This document shows, piece by piece, positions 30,478-38,971 of a DNA stretch of 52,400 nt. The notes beneath the pieces are model-generated. The model was given only the letters and a program-made list of their open reading frames with translations, had not been told where the DNA came from and did no database searches. A program made the translations under genes and the position numbers. Positions within the stretch are counted from its first letter, which is position 1. Each line of letters starts with the position of its first letter. The DNA is from a virus: IMG/VR virus record IMGVR_UViG_3300042321_002898, positions 1-52,400 of that record, one strand, 5' to 3'.

Positions 30478-32243
30478 CTCGAGACCACGTCGCCGTCGAC
30501 TTTGAGAGCAGCTTCTTTCCCAAGAAGAGGATCGGGCTGCGCGACATGGGTGTCGACCAGTATCTCCGGCATCCCGACGTCGAGATCTATCTCGTGGCAG
30601 TCCATGCTGAGGAGGGCTCGTTTGTCGGCCATCCATCAGAGTTTGACTGGGAGTCGATCAATGACCGAACCTGGGTCAGCCACAACGCCGCATTCGACTG
30701 GCGCGTCTGGCGACGCCATCAGGAACTCCACCCAGAGGTCGGAAATGTTCGTCCCGCGGAATGGCACTGCACGGCAAATCTGTCCTGCTGGCTCGGTCAT
30801 CCCAGAGATCTCAAGAAGGCCTGCATGGCGATGTTCAACGTCGACGTGTCGAAGGATGCCCGCAAGAAGATGGAGAACAAGACCTACCGAGAACTGCGGG
30901 CGAGTCCCGACTGGCGAGAGGTTGTCGAGTATGCCGAGCGCGACGCCGAGTGGTGCTGGAAGATCTGGGAGTCCCACGCGCATCTGTGGCCAGACGCCGA
31001 GAAGAAGATCAGCCTTATGACCACCCTGCAGTGCCTGCGTGGACTTCCCGCCGATCGCGAGTATCTCGACCGGTCGATCCAGACGCTCGACCGCGCCTGC
31101 TGGGAGGCCCGTAACCTTCTGCCCTGGGCCAACGGAAAGGCCGAGGAGCGTGCCGTTCTCTCTCCGATTGCCGTCGCCGAGGAGTGTCGCAAGCTCGGAA
31201 TCACGCCACCCAAGTCGCTCGCTGAGGACTCGACCGACTGTCAGCGATGGGAGGACGAGCATCCCGAGATCCCGTGGGTGCGCGAGATGCGCCGGTATCG
31301 CAAGGCCAATCTTCTCATGACCAAGCTCATGACGATGCGTGACCGCATCCGCCCAGACGGCCGGATCGACTTCAGTCAGAAATACTGCGGAGCCCACACC
31401 AAGCGCACCAGCGGAGACCAGGGTTTCAATGTCCAGGGATTTCAGCGAGATCCGTTCGAGGGAGTCGACATGCGCCGCGCCATCCACGCGATGCACGGCG
31501 GCCAGATCGTGATTGCCGACCTGGCACAGATCGAACCGCGGACCCTTGCCTGGCTCGTCAACGATGAGCGCAAGATCGAGATGATCAACCGTGGCATCTC
31601 GGTCTACCAGGTCCACGCGATTCAGACACTCAACTGGAAGGGCGCCAGCCTGAAGAAGGAGGATCCCAACCTCTATGCGATGTGCAAGATGCGTGTCCTT
31701 GGTCTTTCTTACGGCTGCGGCGCCGAGCGCTTTGTCGATTACTGCTGGAACCAGTATGGCCACCGAATCTCTCTCAGAGACGCCAAGCTGCAGGTCGGCG
31801 ACTTCCGCCGCAAGGAGCGACTCATCGTGGATTTCTGGAACCGCATCCAGCGCCGGTTCGAGACGTCCGTTGGCCAGGACCTCGAGATCGACCTGCCGTC
31901 ATGGAACACGATGCGCTACCGCGACGTCCGCCGCGACAAGGGGCAGCTCACCGCCACCCTGGCGACCGGCCGGGTCAACCGCATGTGGGGAAGTCTTGGA
32001 GTGGAAAACATCATCCAGGCGACGGCCCGCGACTGCTTTTATGAGAAGCTTCTCAAGATCGAGGAGGCCGGAATCCCGACTCTCTTCGCCGTGCACGACG
32101 AGGTCGTGACCGACGAGATTCCCGCCGACCAAGTCGACGACGCCCTCGAGACAGTCAGAGAGATCATGGCCCAGGAATGTGAATGGATGCCAGGAATCGC
32201 TCTCGATTCGGAGGCCCACGCGAGCCCGCACTATCTCAAATGA
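30474..32243 (+). CDS. DNA polymerase, family A, with 3'-5' exonuclease
   Basis: 589 aa. Exonuclease motifs: VAVDFES (D9, E11), SHNAAFDW (N71, D75), YAERD (Y153, D157). Polymerase motif A is ADLAQIEPR (D349, E354), motif B is KMRVLGLSYG (K405 to G414) and motif C is VHDEV (H541, D542). All catalytic residues are present, so it is the phage replicase. Motif A has Leu-Ala where Pol I has Tyr-Ser, and the residue matching E. coli Phe762 is Leu409. No 5'-3' exonuclease domain is fused. It overlaps both neighbours by ATGA. Confidence 0.94.
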   Translation: MTRDHVAVDFESSFFPKKRIGLRDMGVDQYLRHPDVEIYLVAVHAEEGSFVGHPSEFDWESINDRTWVSHNAAFDWRVWRRHQELHPEVGNVRPAEWHCTANLSCWLGHPRDLKKACMAMFNVDVSKDARKKMENKTYRELRASPDWREVVEYAERDAEWCWKIWESHAHLWPDAEKKISLMTTLQCLRGLPADREYLDRSIQTLDRACWEARNLLPWANGKAEERAVLSPIAVAEECRKLGITPPKSLAEDSTDCQRWEDEHPEIPWVREMRRYRKANLLMTKLMTMRDRIRPDGRIDFSQKYCGAHTKRTSGDQGFNVQGFQRDPFEGVDMRRAIHAMHGGQIVIADLAQIEPRTLAWLVNDERKIEMINRGISVYQVHAIQTLNWKGASLKKEDPNLYAMCKMRVLGLSYGCGAERFVDYCWNQYGHRISLRDAKLQVGDFRRKERLIVDFWNRIQRRFETSVGQDLEIDLPSWNTMRYRDVRRDKGQLTATLATGRVNRMWGSLGVENIIQATARDCFYEKLLKIEEAGIPTLFAVHDEVVTDEIPADQVDDALETVREIMAQECEWMPGIALDSEAHASPHYLK

Positions 32244-32422
32244 ACCCAAACCACAACACCAAGAAGTCACCCGACATCGATGAGGTCAACATGCGCGACA
32301 TGCTTGTCATGTTCTGCGCCGCCGGAATCCTGTCGGGCAAGATCAGCGTCAACCCAACCAAGGCCATTGATCTCGCGATCGAGGCGGCCGACCACTACCT
32401 GGAAAAAAGGGCCCAGTCATGA
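32240..32422 (+). CDS. Small hypothetical protein (60 aa)
   Basis: Starts at 32240 within the polymerase stop (ATGA). It is helical with MRDMLVMFCAAGILSGKISVNPTKAIDLAIEAADHYLE, a pattern seen in small phage proteins near replication genes. A polymerase accessory role is possible but not shown. Confidence 0.65.
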   Translation: MNPNHNTKKSPDIDEVNMRDMLVMFCAAGILSGKISVNPTKAIDLAIEAADHYLEKRAQS

Positions 32423-32910
32423 CCGAACCAAGATCACTCCCAGATCCGCTGCCGCACTTCACCGTCATGGCCGTGCCCTATGATCCGATCACCCGAATGG
32501 TCGCGATGATGTGGCGCGGCGACCGCGTCCGCTCTGCCAAGAACTGCCTGTCGACCCCGGCGGGACTTCTTGAGCACGGCGAACCGTTCGAGGAGGGTCT
32601 TCTTCGTGAGCTCCGCGAGGAGATGGCGATCGAGCCAGACAACTGCTTCCGTGTCGAGTTTCAGACGATCTATCGCAATGACAATGGAGATGGCCTGGAC
32701 TGGGTGATCGGCATATGGTCAGTCGCCGTCCGTGATCTCCGGCTCGTCGCCCGCAACGTCGAGCCAGACAAGCACGACTACCTGGTCTTCATGCATCTCG
32801 ACGATCTCGCCTCACCCAATCCCATGCTTGACGGAAAGCCGGCGATGTTCGCGAGCTCTCTTCAGCCAGTTCTCAGGACCGTCGCCAAGCGCCTGATCCA
32901 GACCCTATGA
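32419..32910 (+). CDS. Nudix hydrolase
   Basis: 163 aa. The Nudix box is complete except for one position: G49-x5-E55-x7-R63-E64-L-R-E67-E68-M-A70-I, with Ala70 in place of the usual Gly. Enzymes of this family hydrolyse nucleoside diphosphates linked to another group, including dNTPs and oxidised nucleotides. It is inside the nucleotide-metabolism island, followed by a kinase, the thymidylate-synthase homologue and a methyltransferase, so a nucleotide-pool role (such as removing a canonical dNTP) is plausible. It overlaps both neighbours as ATGA. Confidence 0.88.
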   Translation: MTEPRSLPDPLPHFTVMAVPYDPITRMVAMMWRGDRVRSAKNCLSTPAGLLEHGEPFEEGLLRELREEMAIEPDNCFRVEFQTIYRNDNGDGLDWVIGIWSVAVRDLRLVARNVEPDKHDYLVFMHLDDLASPNPMLDGKPAMFASSLQPVLRTVAKRLIQTL

Positions 32911-33593
32911 AGCGCCACCCGATCATTGTCCTCGAGGGACCCGATGCCGTCGGTAAGACGACGTGGGGACGCGAATACATGCGTCAGACCGGGGCCCGCT
33001 ACCTGCACCTGCCGCTGCGCAAGAGAATGTATGAGCACCAGGCGATGTCCCTTGCCCTGGCAGTCCACTGGTCAATCGAGAAGCCCGTCCTGATCGACAG
33101 ACACTGGCCTTCGGAGCAGCTGTATGCGGCCGCCTACCGTGGCGGATCTCCGCTCGTTGCCGAGGCGGCCGTGCTCGACCAGATCATGTCGTGCCTCGGG
33201 GTCACTTACGTCGTCTGCCTGCTCTCGAGCCCCGAACGGATGTTCGAGTCGCTGCGCCGTTCTCGAAAAGAGCGTCATGAGATGTATGAGCCAGACGACC
33301 GCTACCGCGACCTGGTCTGCGGCTATTTCGACTGGTGGCACGGAACCGACCACACCGCGACCAATCTCGGCCACTGCGAGACACTACGTGGATTCGGCAA
33401 CGCCCGTCCCCTGATGGCGCACCTCTATGACTACGAACAGATGGGACAGACGTCTCATGACATGTCCATGCACGTCCAGGACGTTCAGGACATCGCTTCT
33501 GCCATGCTCGAGGCCACCGACTTCAACGTGCAGGCCGAGGACCTGGTCCGCGACCGCATGCTTCTTCTCAACGAACTGAATCTCATCAAATGA
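32907..33593 (+). CDS. Deoxynucleoside monophosphate kinase (thymidylate-kinase-like)
   Basis: 228 aa. A P-loop LEGPDAVGKTTW (G11 to T19) opens the protein, followed by LIDRHWPSEQLYAAAYRGG, which corresponds to the DRY/F region of thymidylate kinases, and a lid-like basic stretch RRSRKERHEMYEPDDRYRDL. It likely phosphorylates a deoxynucleoside monophosphate. In T4 the kinase also accepts hydroxymethyl-dCMP; here the neighbouring dCMP-type enzyme suggests a modified nucleotide as substrate. That is inference. The C-terminal 60 residues may be a separate helical extension. Confidence 0.83.
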   Translation: MKRHPIIVLEGPDAVGKTTWGREYMRQTGARYLHLPLRKRMYEHQAMSLALAVHWSIEKPVLIDRHWPSEQLYAAAYRGGSPLVAEAAVLDQIMSCLGVTYVVCLLSSPERMFESLRRSRKERHEMYEPDDRYRDLVCGYFDWWHGTDHTATNLGHCETLRGFGNARPLMAHLYDYEQMGQTSHDMSMHVQDVQDIASAMLEATDFNVQAEDLVRDRMLLLNELNLIK

Positions 33594-34447
33594 ACAACGA
33601 CAAGATCCCAAAGACCGCCACCGAGGCGTGGCTTCAGCTCATCGCAGACGTGTCTCTCAACGGCCGTCGATACAGTCCACGCGGCATGCCGGTCCGCGAG
33701 ATCATCAACAACACGGTGGCAGTCGACATGGCCTTTCCGGTCGTTTTGACAAAGAAGCGCCGGCTGAGCTACCGCTTCATGGCGGCCGAGGCCTGGTGGA
33801 TTCTTGCCGGCCGCCGCGACGTCGAATCGATCGGACGATACTGCTCGGCGATCAAGAAGTTTTCCGACGACGGGGAGACATTCTTTGGGGCCTACGGACC
33901 CAAGATCGCGCGGCAGGTCGAATACATCGTGAACACGCTCAAGAGAGACCGCGACACGCGCCAGGCAGTTCTCACGATATGGAGAGAGAATCCGCCGCAC
34001 ACGAAGGACGTGCCCTGCACGGTGGCAGTCCAGTGGCTGATCCGCGACGGACTGCTCCACTGCGTCGACACGATGCGTTCAAGTGACGTCTGGCTCGGGT
34101 TTCCGTATGATGTCTTCAACTTCTCGATGCTGTCGTGGCACATTCTCGAGGCGCTGCGCGACGAGGGCATGGACCTCCAGCTCGGCACCCTGCATCTCAA
34201 CGCCGGATCTCATCACATCTATGAGAAGGATCTCGAGACCCTTTCCGGTTGGCACAACCACGACTGGTCAGAGGGACATGACTTTGATGCCGTCGCCGGC
34301 CACCGGATCGAGCATGGCTTTGTTTACGGCTACCTCGCCGCGATTATCGGTGAGTATTCTGTCACCCCAAATCTCAACGAGCCTCATGGATTTTTCAAGT
34401 CTTTTGAGGATCGTCTCCTGAACACAAACAACCAACCCACAAAATAA
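33590..34447 (+). CDS. Thymidylate-synthase family enzyme with dCMP-type active site (dCMP hydroxymethylase or methylase)
   Basis: 285 aa. The family signature is clear: DVPCTVAVQWLIRDG with catalytic C143, MRSSDVWLGFPYD, and SHHIY with H209 and Y211. In thymidylate synthases the motif is GLPFN, with the Asn (E. coli Asn177) selecting dUMP. Here the text is GFPYD with Asp174. In T4 dCMP hydroxymethylase the same position is Asp, and the Asn-to-Asp change in L. casei enzyme favours dCMP. The protein therefore probably makes a 5-modified dCMP. The neighbouring kinase and Nudix enzyme fit a pool-remodelling pathway. Ordinary dTMP synthesis remains the alternative. Confidence 0.82.
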   Translation: MNNDKIPKTATEAWLQLIADVSLNGRRYSPRGMPVREIINNTVAVDMAFPVVLTKKRRLSYRFMAAEAWWILAGRRDVESIGRYCSAIKKFSDDGETFFGAYGPKIARQVEYIVNTLKRDRDTRQAVLTIWRENPPHTKDVPCTVAVQWLIRDGLLHCVDTMRSSDVWLGFPYDVFNFSMLSWHILEALRDEGMDLQLGTLHLNAGSHHIYEKDLETLSGWHNHDWSEGHDFDAVAGHRIEHGFVYGYLAAIIGEYSVTPNLNEPHGFFKSFEDRLLNTNNQPTK

Positions 34448-34453
34448 AACGTC

Positions 34454-35311
34454 ATGGCAAACAAAAGAGGAAAAACCGTAGACACGACATTCTTGTCGCT
34501 CGACACCGCCGAGAAACGCGGATTTCTGCACCGAGATTACATCGCCCACTGTCTGAGGTGGAGCCACATCATGCGCCGCCTGTCCGAGGGCAAGGCGTAT
34601 GCCGAGGCGACCATTCTCGACGTCGGCTGCGGCCGTGAGCTCCCGATGGCAAAGACGCTCTACAGCTCTCGCTACATCCCGAAGCGCTACATTGGGATCG
34701 ATGTCGGACCGATCCTCGACGAGGCCATCCAGGTGTTCCACTCGGGCAAGTTCCCGCTCGAGGTCTACGAGAAGACTGACATCTGCGAGGCGACCGACGA
34801 GTTCGCGAACCAGGTCGACATCATTGTGTGCCTCGAGGTCCTTGAGCATGTCGAACCAAGCCACATGCTCCGCATGCTCGACTCGTTCAGAGAGATGCTG
34901 AAGAAGGGCGGCCGGGCGTTCATCTCGACCCCCTGCTGGGACGTCAAGACCTGCGCCGACAACCACGTCAACGAGATGCGCCACGAGACTCTCGGGGCCG
35001 TCTTCGAGCGCGAGGGCTGGATGATCCAGGCCGTCCACGGCACCTTCGCCTCAATCAAGGACTACAAGGAAGAATTCACGCCCGCCCAGCGCGAAATCTT
35101 CGAGCGTCTTCGTGGCTACTACGACACCAACTACCTGGCCACGATCTTTGCCCCGATGTTTCCGCGGCAGTCTCGCAACTGCATCTGGGAGATTGTCGAC
35201 TCTGGGAAGAATCCCGAGCTCGTGGAGTCCTACGAGTGCCAGTATCCCGAGATCGCGGAGGTCCCGGAGCCCTGGGGGTCGTCAGAAAACTGGAAAGAAC
35301 TCGCTCGGTGA
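34454..35311 (+). CDS. SAM-dependent class I methyltransferase
   Basis: 285 aa. The cofactor motif is ATILDVGCGRELPM (about residues 52-65), then GIDVGP for motif II, and IIVCLEVLEHVEP for the post-motif region. The C-terminal half has GGRAFISTPCWDVK and a helical tail. The target is unknown: there is no DNA-methylase catalytic motif such as NPPY or PCQ in the visible text, so a small-molecule, protein or modified-base substrate is possible. It directly follows the dCMP-type enzyme (6-base gap), suggesting a modification role. Promoter D lies 10 bases after its stop. Confidence 0.85.
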   Translation: MANKRGKTVDTTFLSLDTAEKRGFLHRDYIAHCLRWSHIMRRLSEGKAYAEATILDVGCGRELPMAKTLYSSRYIPKRYIGIDVGPILDEAIQVFHSGKFPLEVYEKTDICEATDEFANQVDIIVCLEVLEHVEPSHMLRMLDSFREMLKKGGRAFISTPCWDVKTCADNHVNEMRHETLGAVFEREGWMIQAVHGTFASIKDYKEEFTPAQREIFERLRGYYDTNYLATIFAPMFPRQSRNCIWEIVDSGKNPELVESYECQYPEIAEVPEPWGSSENWKELAR

Positions 35312-35320
35312 AGTCGGCAT

Positions 35321-35359
35321 TTCACAGCGACAGCCAGCCAACCTACAATCGAGCACGTC
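35321..35359 (+). promoter_or_regulatory. Promoter D of the TGGCnGCCA family
   Basis: TTCACA (35321-35326), 17-base spacer with CAGCCAGCCA (35331-35340), TACAAT (35344-35349), 10 bases to the ATG at 35360. No Shine-Dalgarno. It is an internal promoter in the replication block. Confidence 0.7.
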
Positions 35360-35845
35360 ATGAGCCTCGCCCACACCACCGTCATCTTCCTGCAGAACCC
35401 ATGGTTTCCGCCTGAGACAGACCCCGCGATCCTGCAGTCCTACATGCACGACGTCCAATTCCGCCGCGAGCTTCTCGCGACGACGATGACCGGACGCCGT
35501 CTCCTGAGTCTGTTTGGTCCGATGTATCACGACATCTGGTGGGACAACGCCCACCCCAGGCCAGTCCTCGGCGACCACCGCGGAGTCGGAGATCCCGACC
35601 ATGAGCACATGCTGCACGTGATTCTCGAGAGGCGCCCGAAGACCATCGGGCTTCTTGGGAGGCGCGCGGCCGCCGGTATGGACCGGCTGTCTCGGGAGGT
35701 GCCGCTGTTCTTTCAGGGCGACCGCATGCTCGGGGCTCGGATTGTCACGGCCCGTCATCCCAACGCCATGGGCTGCACGACAGAGGAGCTCGAGAGGTTC
35801 AGCAACATCGTCATCAACCGTGCCATCGGCTGTGTCGGCGTATGA
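35360..35845 (+). CDS. Hypothetical protein, possibly uracil-DNA-glycosylase fold (161 aa)
   Basis: Start fixed by promoter D. It opens with TTVIFLQNPWFPPETDP and has KTIGLLGRRAAAGM in the centre and TARHPNAMGCTTEEL near the end. This order (an N-terminal NPW loop, a glycine-rich strand, and a late HPN loop) recalls the uracil-DNA glycosylase superfamily, but the match is loose and the catalytic residues cannot be assigned. In a phage with altered pyrimidines such a protein could act on bases. It overlaps the primase-helicase start as ATGA. Confidence 0.62.
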   Translation: MSLAHTTVIFLQNPWFPPETDPAILQSYMHDVQFRRELLATTMTGRRLLSLFGPMYHDIWWDNAHPRPVLGDHRGVGDPDHEHMLHVILERRPKTIGLLGRRAAAGMDRLSREVPLFFQGDRMLGARIVTARHPNAMGCTTEELERFSNIVINRAIGCVGV

Positions 35846-37956
35846 AGTTTCCGTGCATCACGAATCTCGTCACGCAGGACGTGGAGATGCTCAGGCCGTG
35901 GGAGTTTGTTCCCGAGGTGCCAAAGTTCAAGACCAAGCGGCTCTACAAGGAATGGCTCGCGCAGGACACGACCGAGCACTGCCTCTATTGCGGCTTCACG
36001 GGGCTCATCCCGAGCCTGCGACTGCACAAGGACGCAAATCCGGTCCATTCCATCCACGCCCTGGTGGCCGACTACGATTCCGAGATTGACATCTCCGACC
36101 TCGAGTCGATGCTGGGCAGGTGCGATGCCACTCCGCCGACCTGGGCCCACAGGACACCATCCGGGGGAGCCAGACTGGTGTGGATCCTGGACCGCCCGGT
36201 TCTTGTCGCGTCGGGATCTGTCCTGATCAAGACGCTCAGGGCGGCGGCCAAGTCGCTCGACCTGCGTGGCCTCCTGCCCGGCTTCGACTTTGACTCGGCC
36301 TTTCTCAACCCGACCATCTATTACGACGTCGGTCGCGACTGGATGGAGATCGATGGGGCCCCTCCTCTCGATGCCGCGGTCGTCGAGGGCTGGATGCTGA
36401 AGTCGTCTGAGTCTGTCAAGTGGACCGGCGACATGATTCCGCTCGACGTGATCGAGAACGAGCTCCATCAGCGCTTTCCTGGCCGCTGGAACGGACCGTT
36501 TGTCGAGGGATCTCGAGGAGTGCGGTTCTGGGACCCGATGGCAGACAACCCGACTGCCGCGATCGTCAGGCCGACTGGGATGCAGTGCTTCACCGGCTCA
36601 TCTGGCTTCGTGCCGTGGTCAAAGATCTTTGGAAGCCGCTTCGTCGAACAGTTCACGTCGAGCAGACTCAGCGAGGTGATCGACGGGGTCTGGTATGACG
36701 GCAAGAACTACTGGTATCAGTCGGCAGACGGCAAGTGGGAGGCGCGCGCCGAGAGGGAGATGGGCCGGTGGCTCAAGGTCGAGCAGGGACTGGCGGCTGA
36801 AAAAGAAAAGAACGCGACCTTCTCCGAGGTCGAGCACGCGCTCTACACGGTCGACCAGCACAGGCGCGTCGTGGGAGCGGCCCCGTTCGTCTACCTGCCG
36901 CCGGGCATGATCGAATTCATGGGCAAGCGAGTCCTCAACACGGCCAGGGTCATGCCGCTCAGGCCGACCGAATCGGTCGCCGACTGGGGAGACCGCTTTC
37001 CGTGGCTCAGTGGATTTCTTGAGAAGTTCTTTGACAACGACGAGCAGCTGCTCTATTTTCTGTCGTGGCTCAAGAGGTTCTACTGCTCGGCGCTCGACGG
37101 GGCCCCGAAGCAGGGACAGGCCCTGTTCATCGCCGGTGAGCCCGGGCAGGGCAAGACCCTGCTGTCCAACAGGATCGTCTCTGGTCTGGTCGGAGGTCAC
37201 CAGGACGCGACCCAGTTTCTTCTGGGAGCATCCTCGTTCAACAAGGAGCTGTTCCATCACGGCCTGTGGTCAGTCGACGACGCGACGCCCGGCGACAGCT
37301 CGGCAGACCACAAAAAGTTCTCGAGCCTGCTCAAGAAGGTCACGGCCAACACGACCTTTGAATACCATGCCAAGTTCCAGGATTCGGTCATGGTCGAGTG
37401 GACTGGCCGCGTGATCATCACCGGAAACCTTGACGCCGAGTCGCTCCGCATCCTGCCTGATCTCGACACGTCGATCCTCGACAAGATCATGCTCTTCAGG
37501 GCCGCCACCGTCGACAAGATGTTTCCAGAGAGGCACATCCTCCAGGACACGATCACGAGAGAGCTTCCATATCTCGCGGCGTGGCTGGTCGAGTTTGACG
37601 TGCCCGAGGAATGCATCTCTGACCAGGCGCGCTACGGGATCAGGGGATACCACCATCCAGAGCTGCGGCTCGCGGCCGGTGAGAGCACGGACGCGGCAGT
37701 CCTCGACGAGGTGCTGTCGGCCTTCATGCTCGAGAGATCTCGCAACGGCGAGACCGACGCCTGGTCTGGAACCGCGACAGCTCTCATGCAGGACATCTTT
37801 CTCTATGACAGTCTGCGCAATATCGTCGGTCGCAACTCGGCGAGGTGGTTCGGCATCCAGCTCGGCAAGCTCGAGGCCCAGGGCCGCGGGGTGGTCTCGG
37901 TTCGAATCGGGGGCAAGAAGTCCTACACGATCTTCCCCGAGGGGGCCAAAAAGTAG
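35842..37956 (+). CDS. Primase-helicase (AEP-like N-terminus, SF3-like ATPase)
   Basis: 704 aa. The N-terminal part has LVADYDSE (D77, D79) and WAHRTPSGGARLVW (H103, S107-G109), matching archaeo-eukaryotic-type primases. CLYCGF at residues 47-52 may be half of a metal site. The C-terminal half is an ATPase with FIAGEPGQGKTLL (Walker A, K438), WSVDDATPG (Walker B region) and VIITGNLD (sensor-like), as in SF3/DUF5906 replication helicases. The protein should prime and unwind for the family A polymerase. It starts within the previous gene by 4 bases and ends at 37956. Confidence 0.87.
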   Translation: MKFPCITNLVTQDVEMLRPWEFVPEVPKFKTKRLYKEWLAQDTTEHCLYCGFTGLIPSLRLHKDANPVHSIHALVADYDSEIDISDLESMLGRCDATPPTWAHRTPSGGARLVWILDRPVLVASGSVLIKTLRAAAKSLDLRGLLPGFDFDSAFLNPTIYYDVGRDWMEIDGAPPLDAAVVEGWMLKSSESVKWTGDMIPLDVIENELHQRFPGRWNGPFVEGSRGVRFWDPMADNPTAAIVRPTGMQCFTGSSGFVPWSKIFGSRFVEQFTSSRLSEVIDGVWYDGKNYWYQSADGKWEARAEREMGRWLKVEQGLAAEKEKNATFSEVEHALYTVDQHRRVVGAAPFVYLPPGMIEFMGKRVLNTARVMPLRPTESVADWGDRFPWLSGFLEKFFDNDEQLLYFLSWLKRFYCSALDGAPKQGQALFIAGEPGQGKTLLSNRIVSGLVGGHQDATQFLLGASSFNKELFHHGLWSVDDATPGDSSADHKKFSSLLKKVTANTTFEYHAKFQDSVMVEWTGRVIITGNLDAESLRILPDLDTSILDKIMLFRAATVDKMFPERHILQDTITRELPYLAAWLVEFDVPEECISDQARYGIRGYHHPELRLAAGESTDAAVLDEVLSAFMLERSRNGETDAWSGTATALMQDIFLYDSLRNIVGRNSARWFGIQLGKLEAQGRGVVSVRIGGKKSYTIFPEGAKK

Positions 37957-37968
37957 CCCTCGGAGGGC
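37956..37968 (+). other. Short hairpin after the primase-helicase gene
   Basis: GCCCT and AGGGC (37956-37960 and 37964-37968) flank a 3-base loop, beginning at the last base of the stop codon. A-rich DNA follows, not a T-run, so it is a weak terminator at best. Promoter E begins about 35 bases later. Confidence 0.4.
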
Positions 37969-38003
37969 CCCGAAAAAAAGTTGAAAAAAGTTTCATTCTG
38001 GGG

Positions 38004-38042
38004 TTTACACGTGCCTGGCAGCCAGCTATATTAGCCCTCGTT
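38004..38042 (+). promoter_or_regulatory. Promoter E of the TGGCnGCCA family
   Basis: TTTACA (38004-38009), 17-base spacer with TGGCAGCCAGC (38016-38026), TATATT (38027-38032), 10 bases to the ATG at 38043. The best -10 of the set. No Shine-Dalgarno. The preceding GGGG-TTTAC junction is shared with promoter F. Confidence 0.75.
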
Positions 38043-38897
38043 ATGAGCAATACTGCAAACACAACTACGGCCCAGGTCCTCCTGGGAGAACTGAACGACA
38101 CCCGCCTCCGTGAGCTCGCCCCGGCGATCTTCGCGAAGAAACCCGCCCCCGACGTCTCCGAGCGCTACACGTTCGTGAGCACGTCCGAGGTCCTTCCGGT
38201 CCTGCGCGACCACGGCTTCGTGCCGGTCAATGCGCGCCAGCGCCGCGAGGCCGGGATCACTGGGCAGCACCGCGTGGAGCTGTTTCACCGCAACCACCTC
38301 GAGAAGCTGCAGTCGGGCAAGCTGGAGTCCGCCCCGCGCGTCATCCTCGAGAACAGCCACGACCGCACTCGCCGTCTGTCGGCCATGGCCGGTTTCTACC
38401 GCCTGGTCTGCAGCAATGGCATGGTCGTCGCCTCGGGCATGGCCTCGAGCTTCGTCGCGACCCACGTGTCGCTCGATTCCGAGGCCGTCCGCTCGATGAT
38501 CGCCAACATGGCCAAGCTGCTCGATGAGTCCGAGGGCCGCGTCGAGGCCTTCCGCGAGCGGAAGCTGAACAAGATCGAGCAGAGCATGTATGCGCGCTTC
38601 GCGATCGAGGCCCGCTACAAGGGCTATGCCGACATGCCCATCGAGGCCAAGGATGTCCTCGTCGCCCGTCGCGACGTCGACAAGCATGACGACCTCTGGA
38701 CCGTGTTCAACCGCGTCCAGGAGAACGTCATCAAGGGCGGCATCGAGACTCGCCTGGGTCGTCGCAGCCGCGGGGTCACGTCCTTCCACATGGACACCCT
38801 CGTCAATCGCCGCCTCTGGGCCGGTGCCGAGGCCCTGCTCGCCGGCGGGACCCACGGCCTGCAGAAGTTCCGCAAGGAGATGCTGGCCGCCGAATAA
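38043..38897 (+). CDS. DUF932-family phage protein
   Basis: 284 aa, start fixed by promoter E. Family features: ERYTFVSTSEVLPVLRDHGFVPV near the N-terminus, then PRVILENSHDRTRRLSAMAGF and YRLVCSNGMVV, the hallmark NSHD and RLVCSNG motifs of DUF932 (phage/plasmid-like) proteins. The function of the family is not established; many are strongly expressed from phages and plasmids. A dedicated promoter and a strong terminator make it a monocistronic, probably highly expressed gene. Confidence 0.87.
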   Translation: MSNTANTTTAQVLLGELNDTRLRELAPAIFAKKPAPDVSERYTFVSTSEVLPVLRDHGFVPVNARQRREAGITGQHRVELFHRNHLEKLQSGKLESAPRVILENSHDRTRRLSAMAGFYRLVCSNGMVVASGMASSFVATHVSLDSEAVRSMIANMAKLLDESEGRVEAFRERKLNKIEQSMYARFAIEARYKGYADMPIEAKDVLVARRDVDKHDDLWTVFNRVQENVIKGGIETRLGRRSRGVTSFHMDTLVNRRLWAGAEALLAGGTHGLQKFRKEMLAAE

Positions 38898-38917
38898 TCC
38901 ACGAAAGCCTCAGCCAA

Positions 38918-38951
38918 GGGGGCCCTCCGGGGCCCCCCCCTATTTTTTTTT
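38918..38951 (+). terminator. Strong intrinsic terminator
   Basis: GC-only stem: GGGGGCCC (38918-38925) pairs with GGGCCCCC (38930-38937) around a 4-base loop, followed by CCC and a T-run (38941-38951, one A). It ends the DUF932 transcript immediately before promoter F. Confidence 0.88.
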
Positions 38952-38971
38952 CATTTTTTTGCTTTTTGGGG

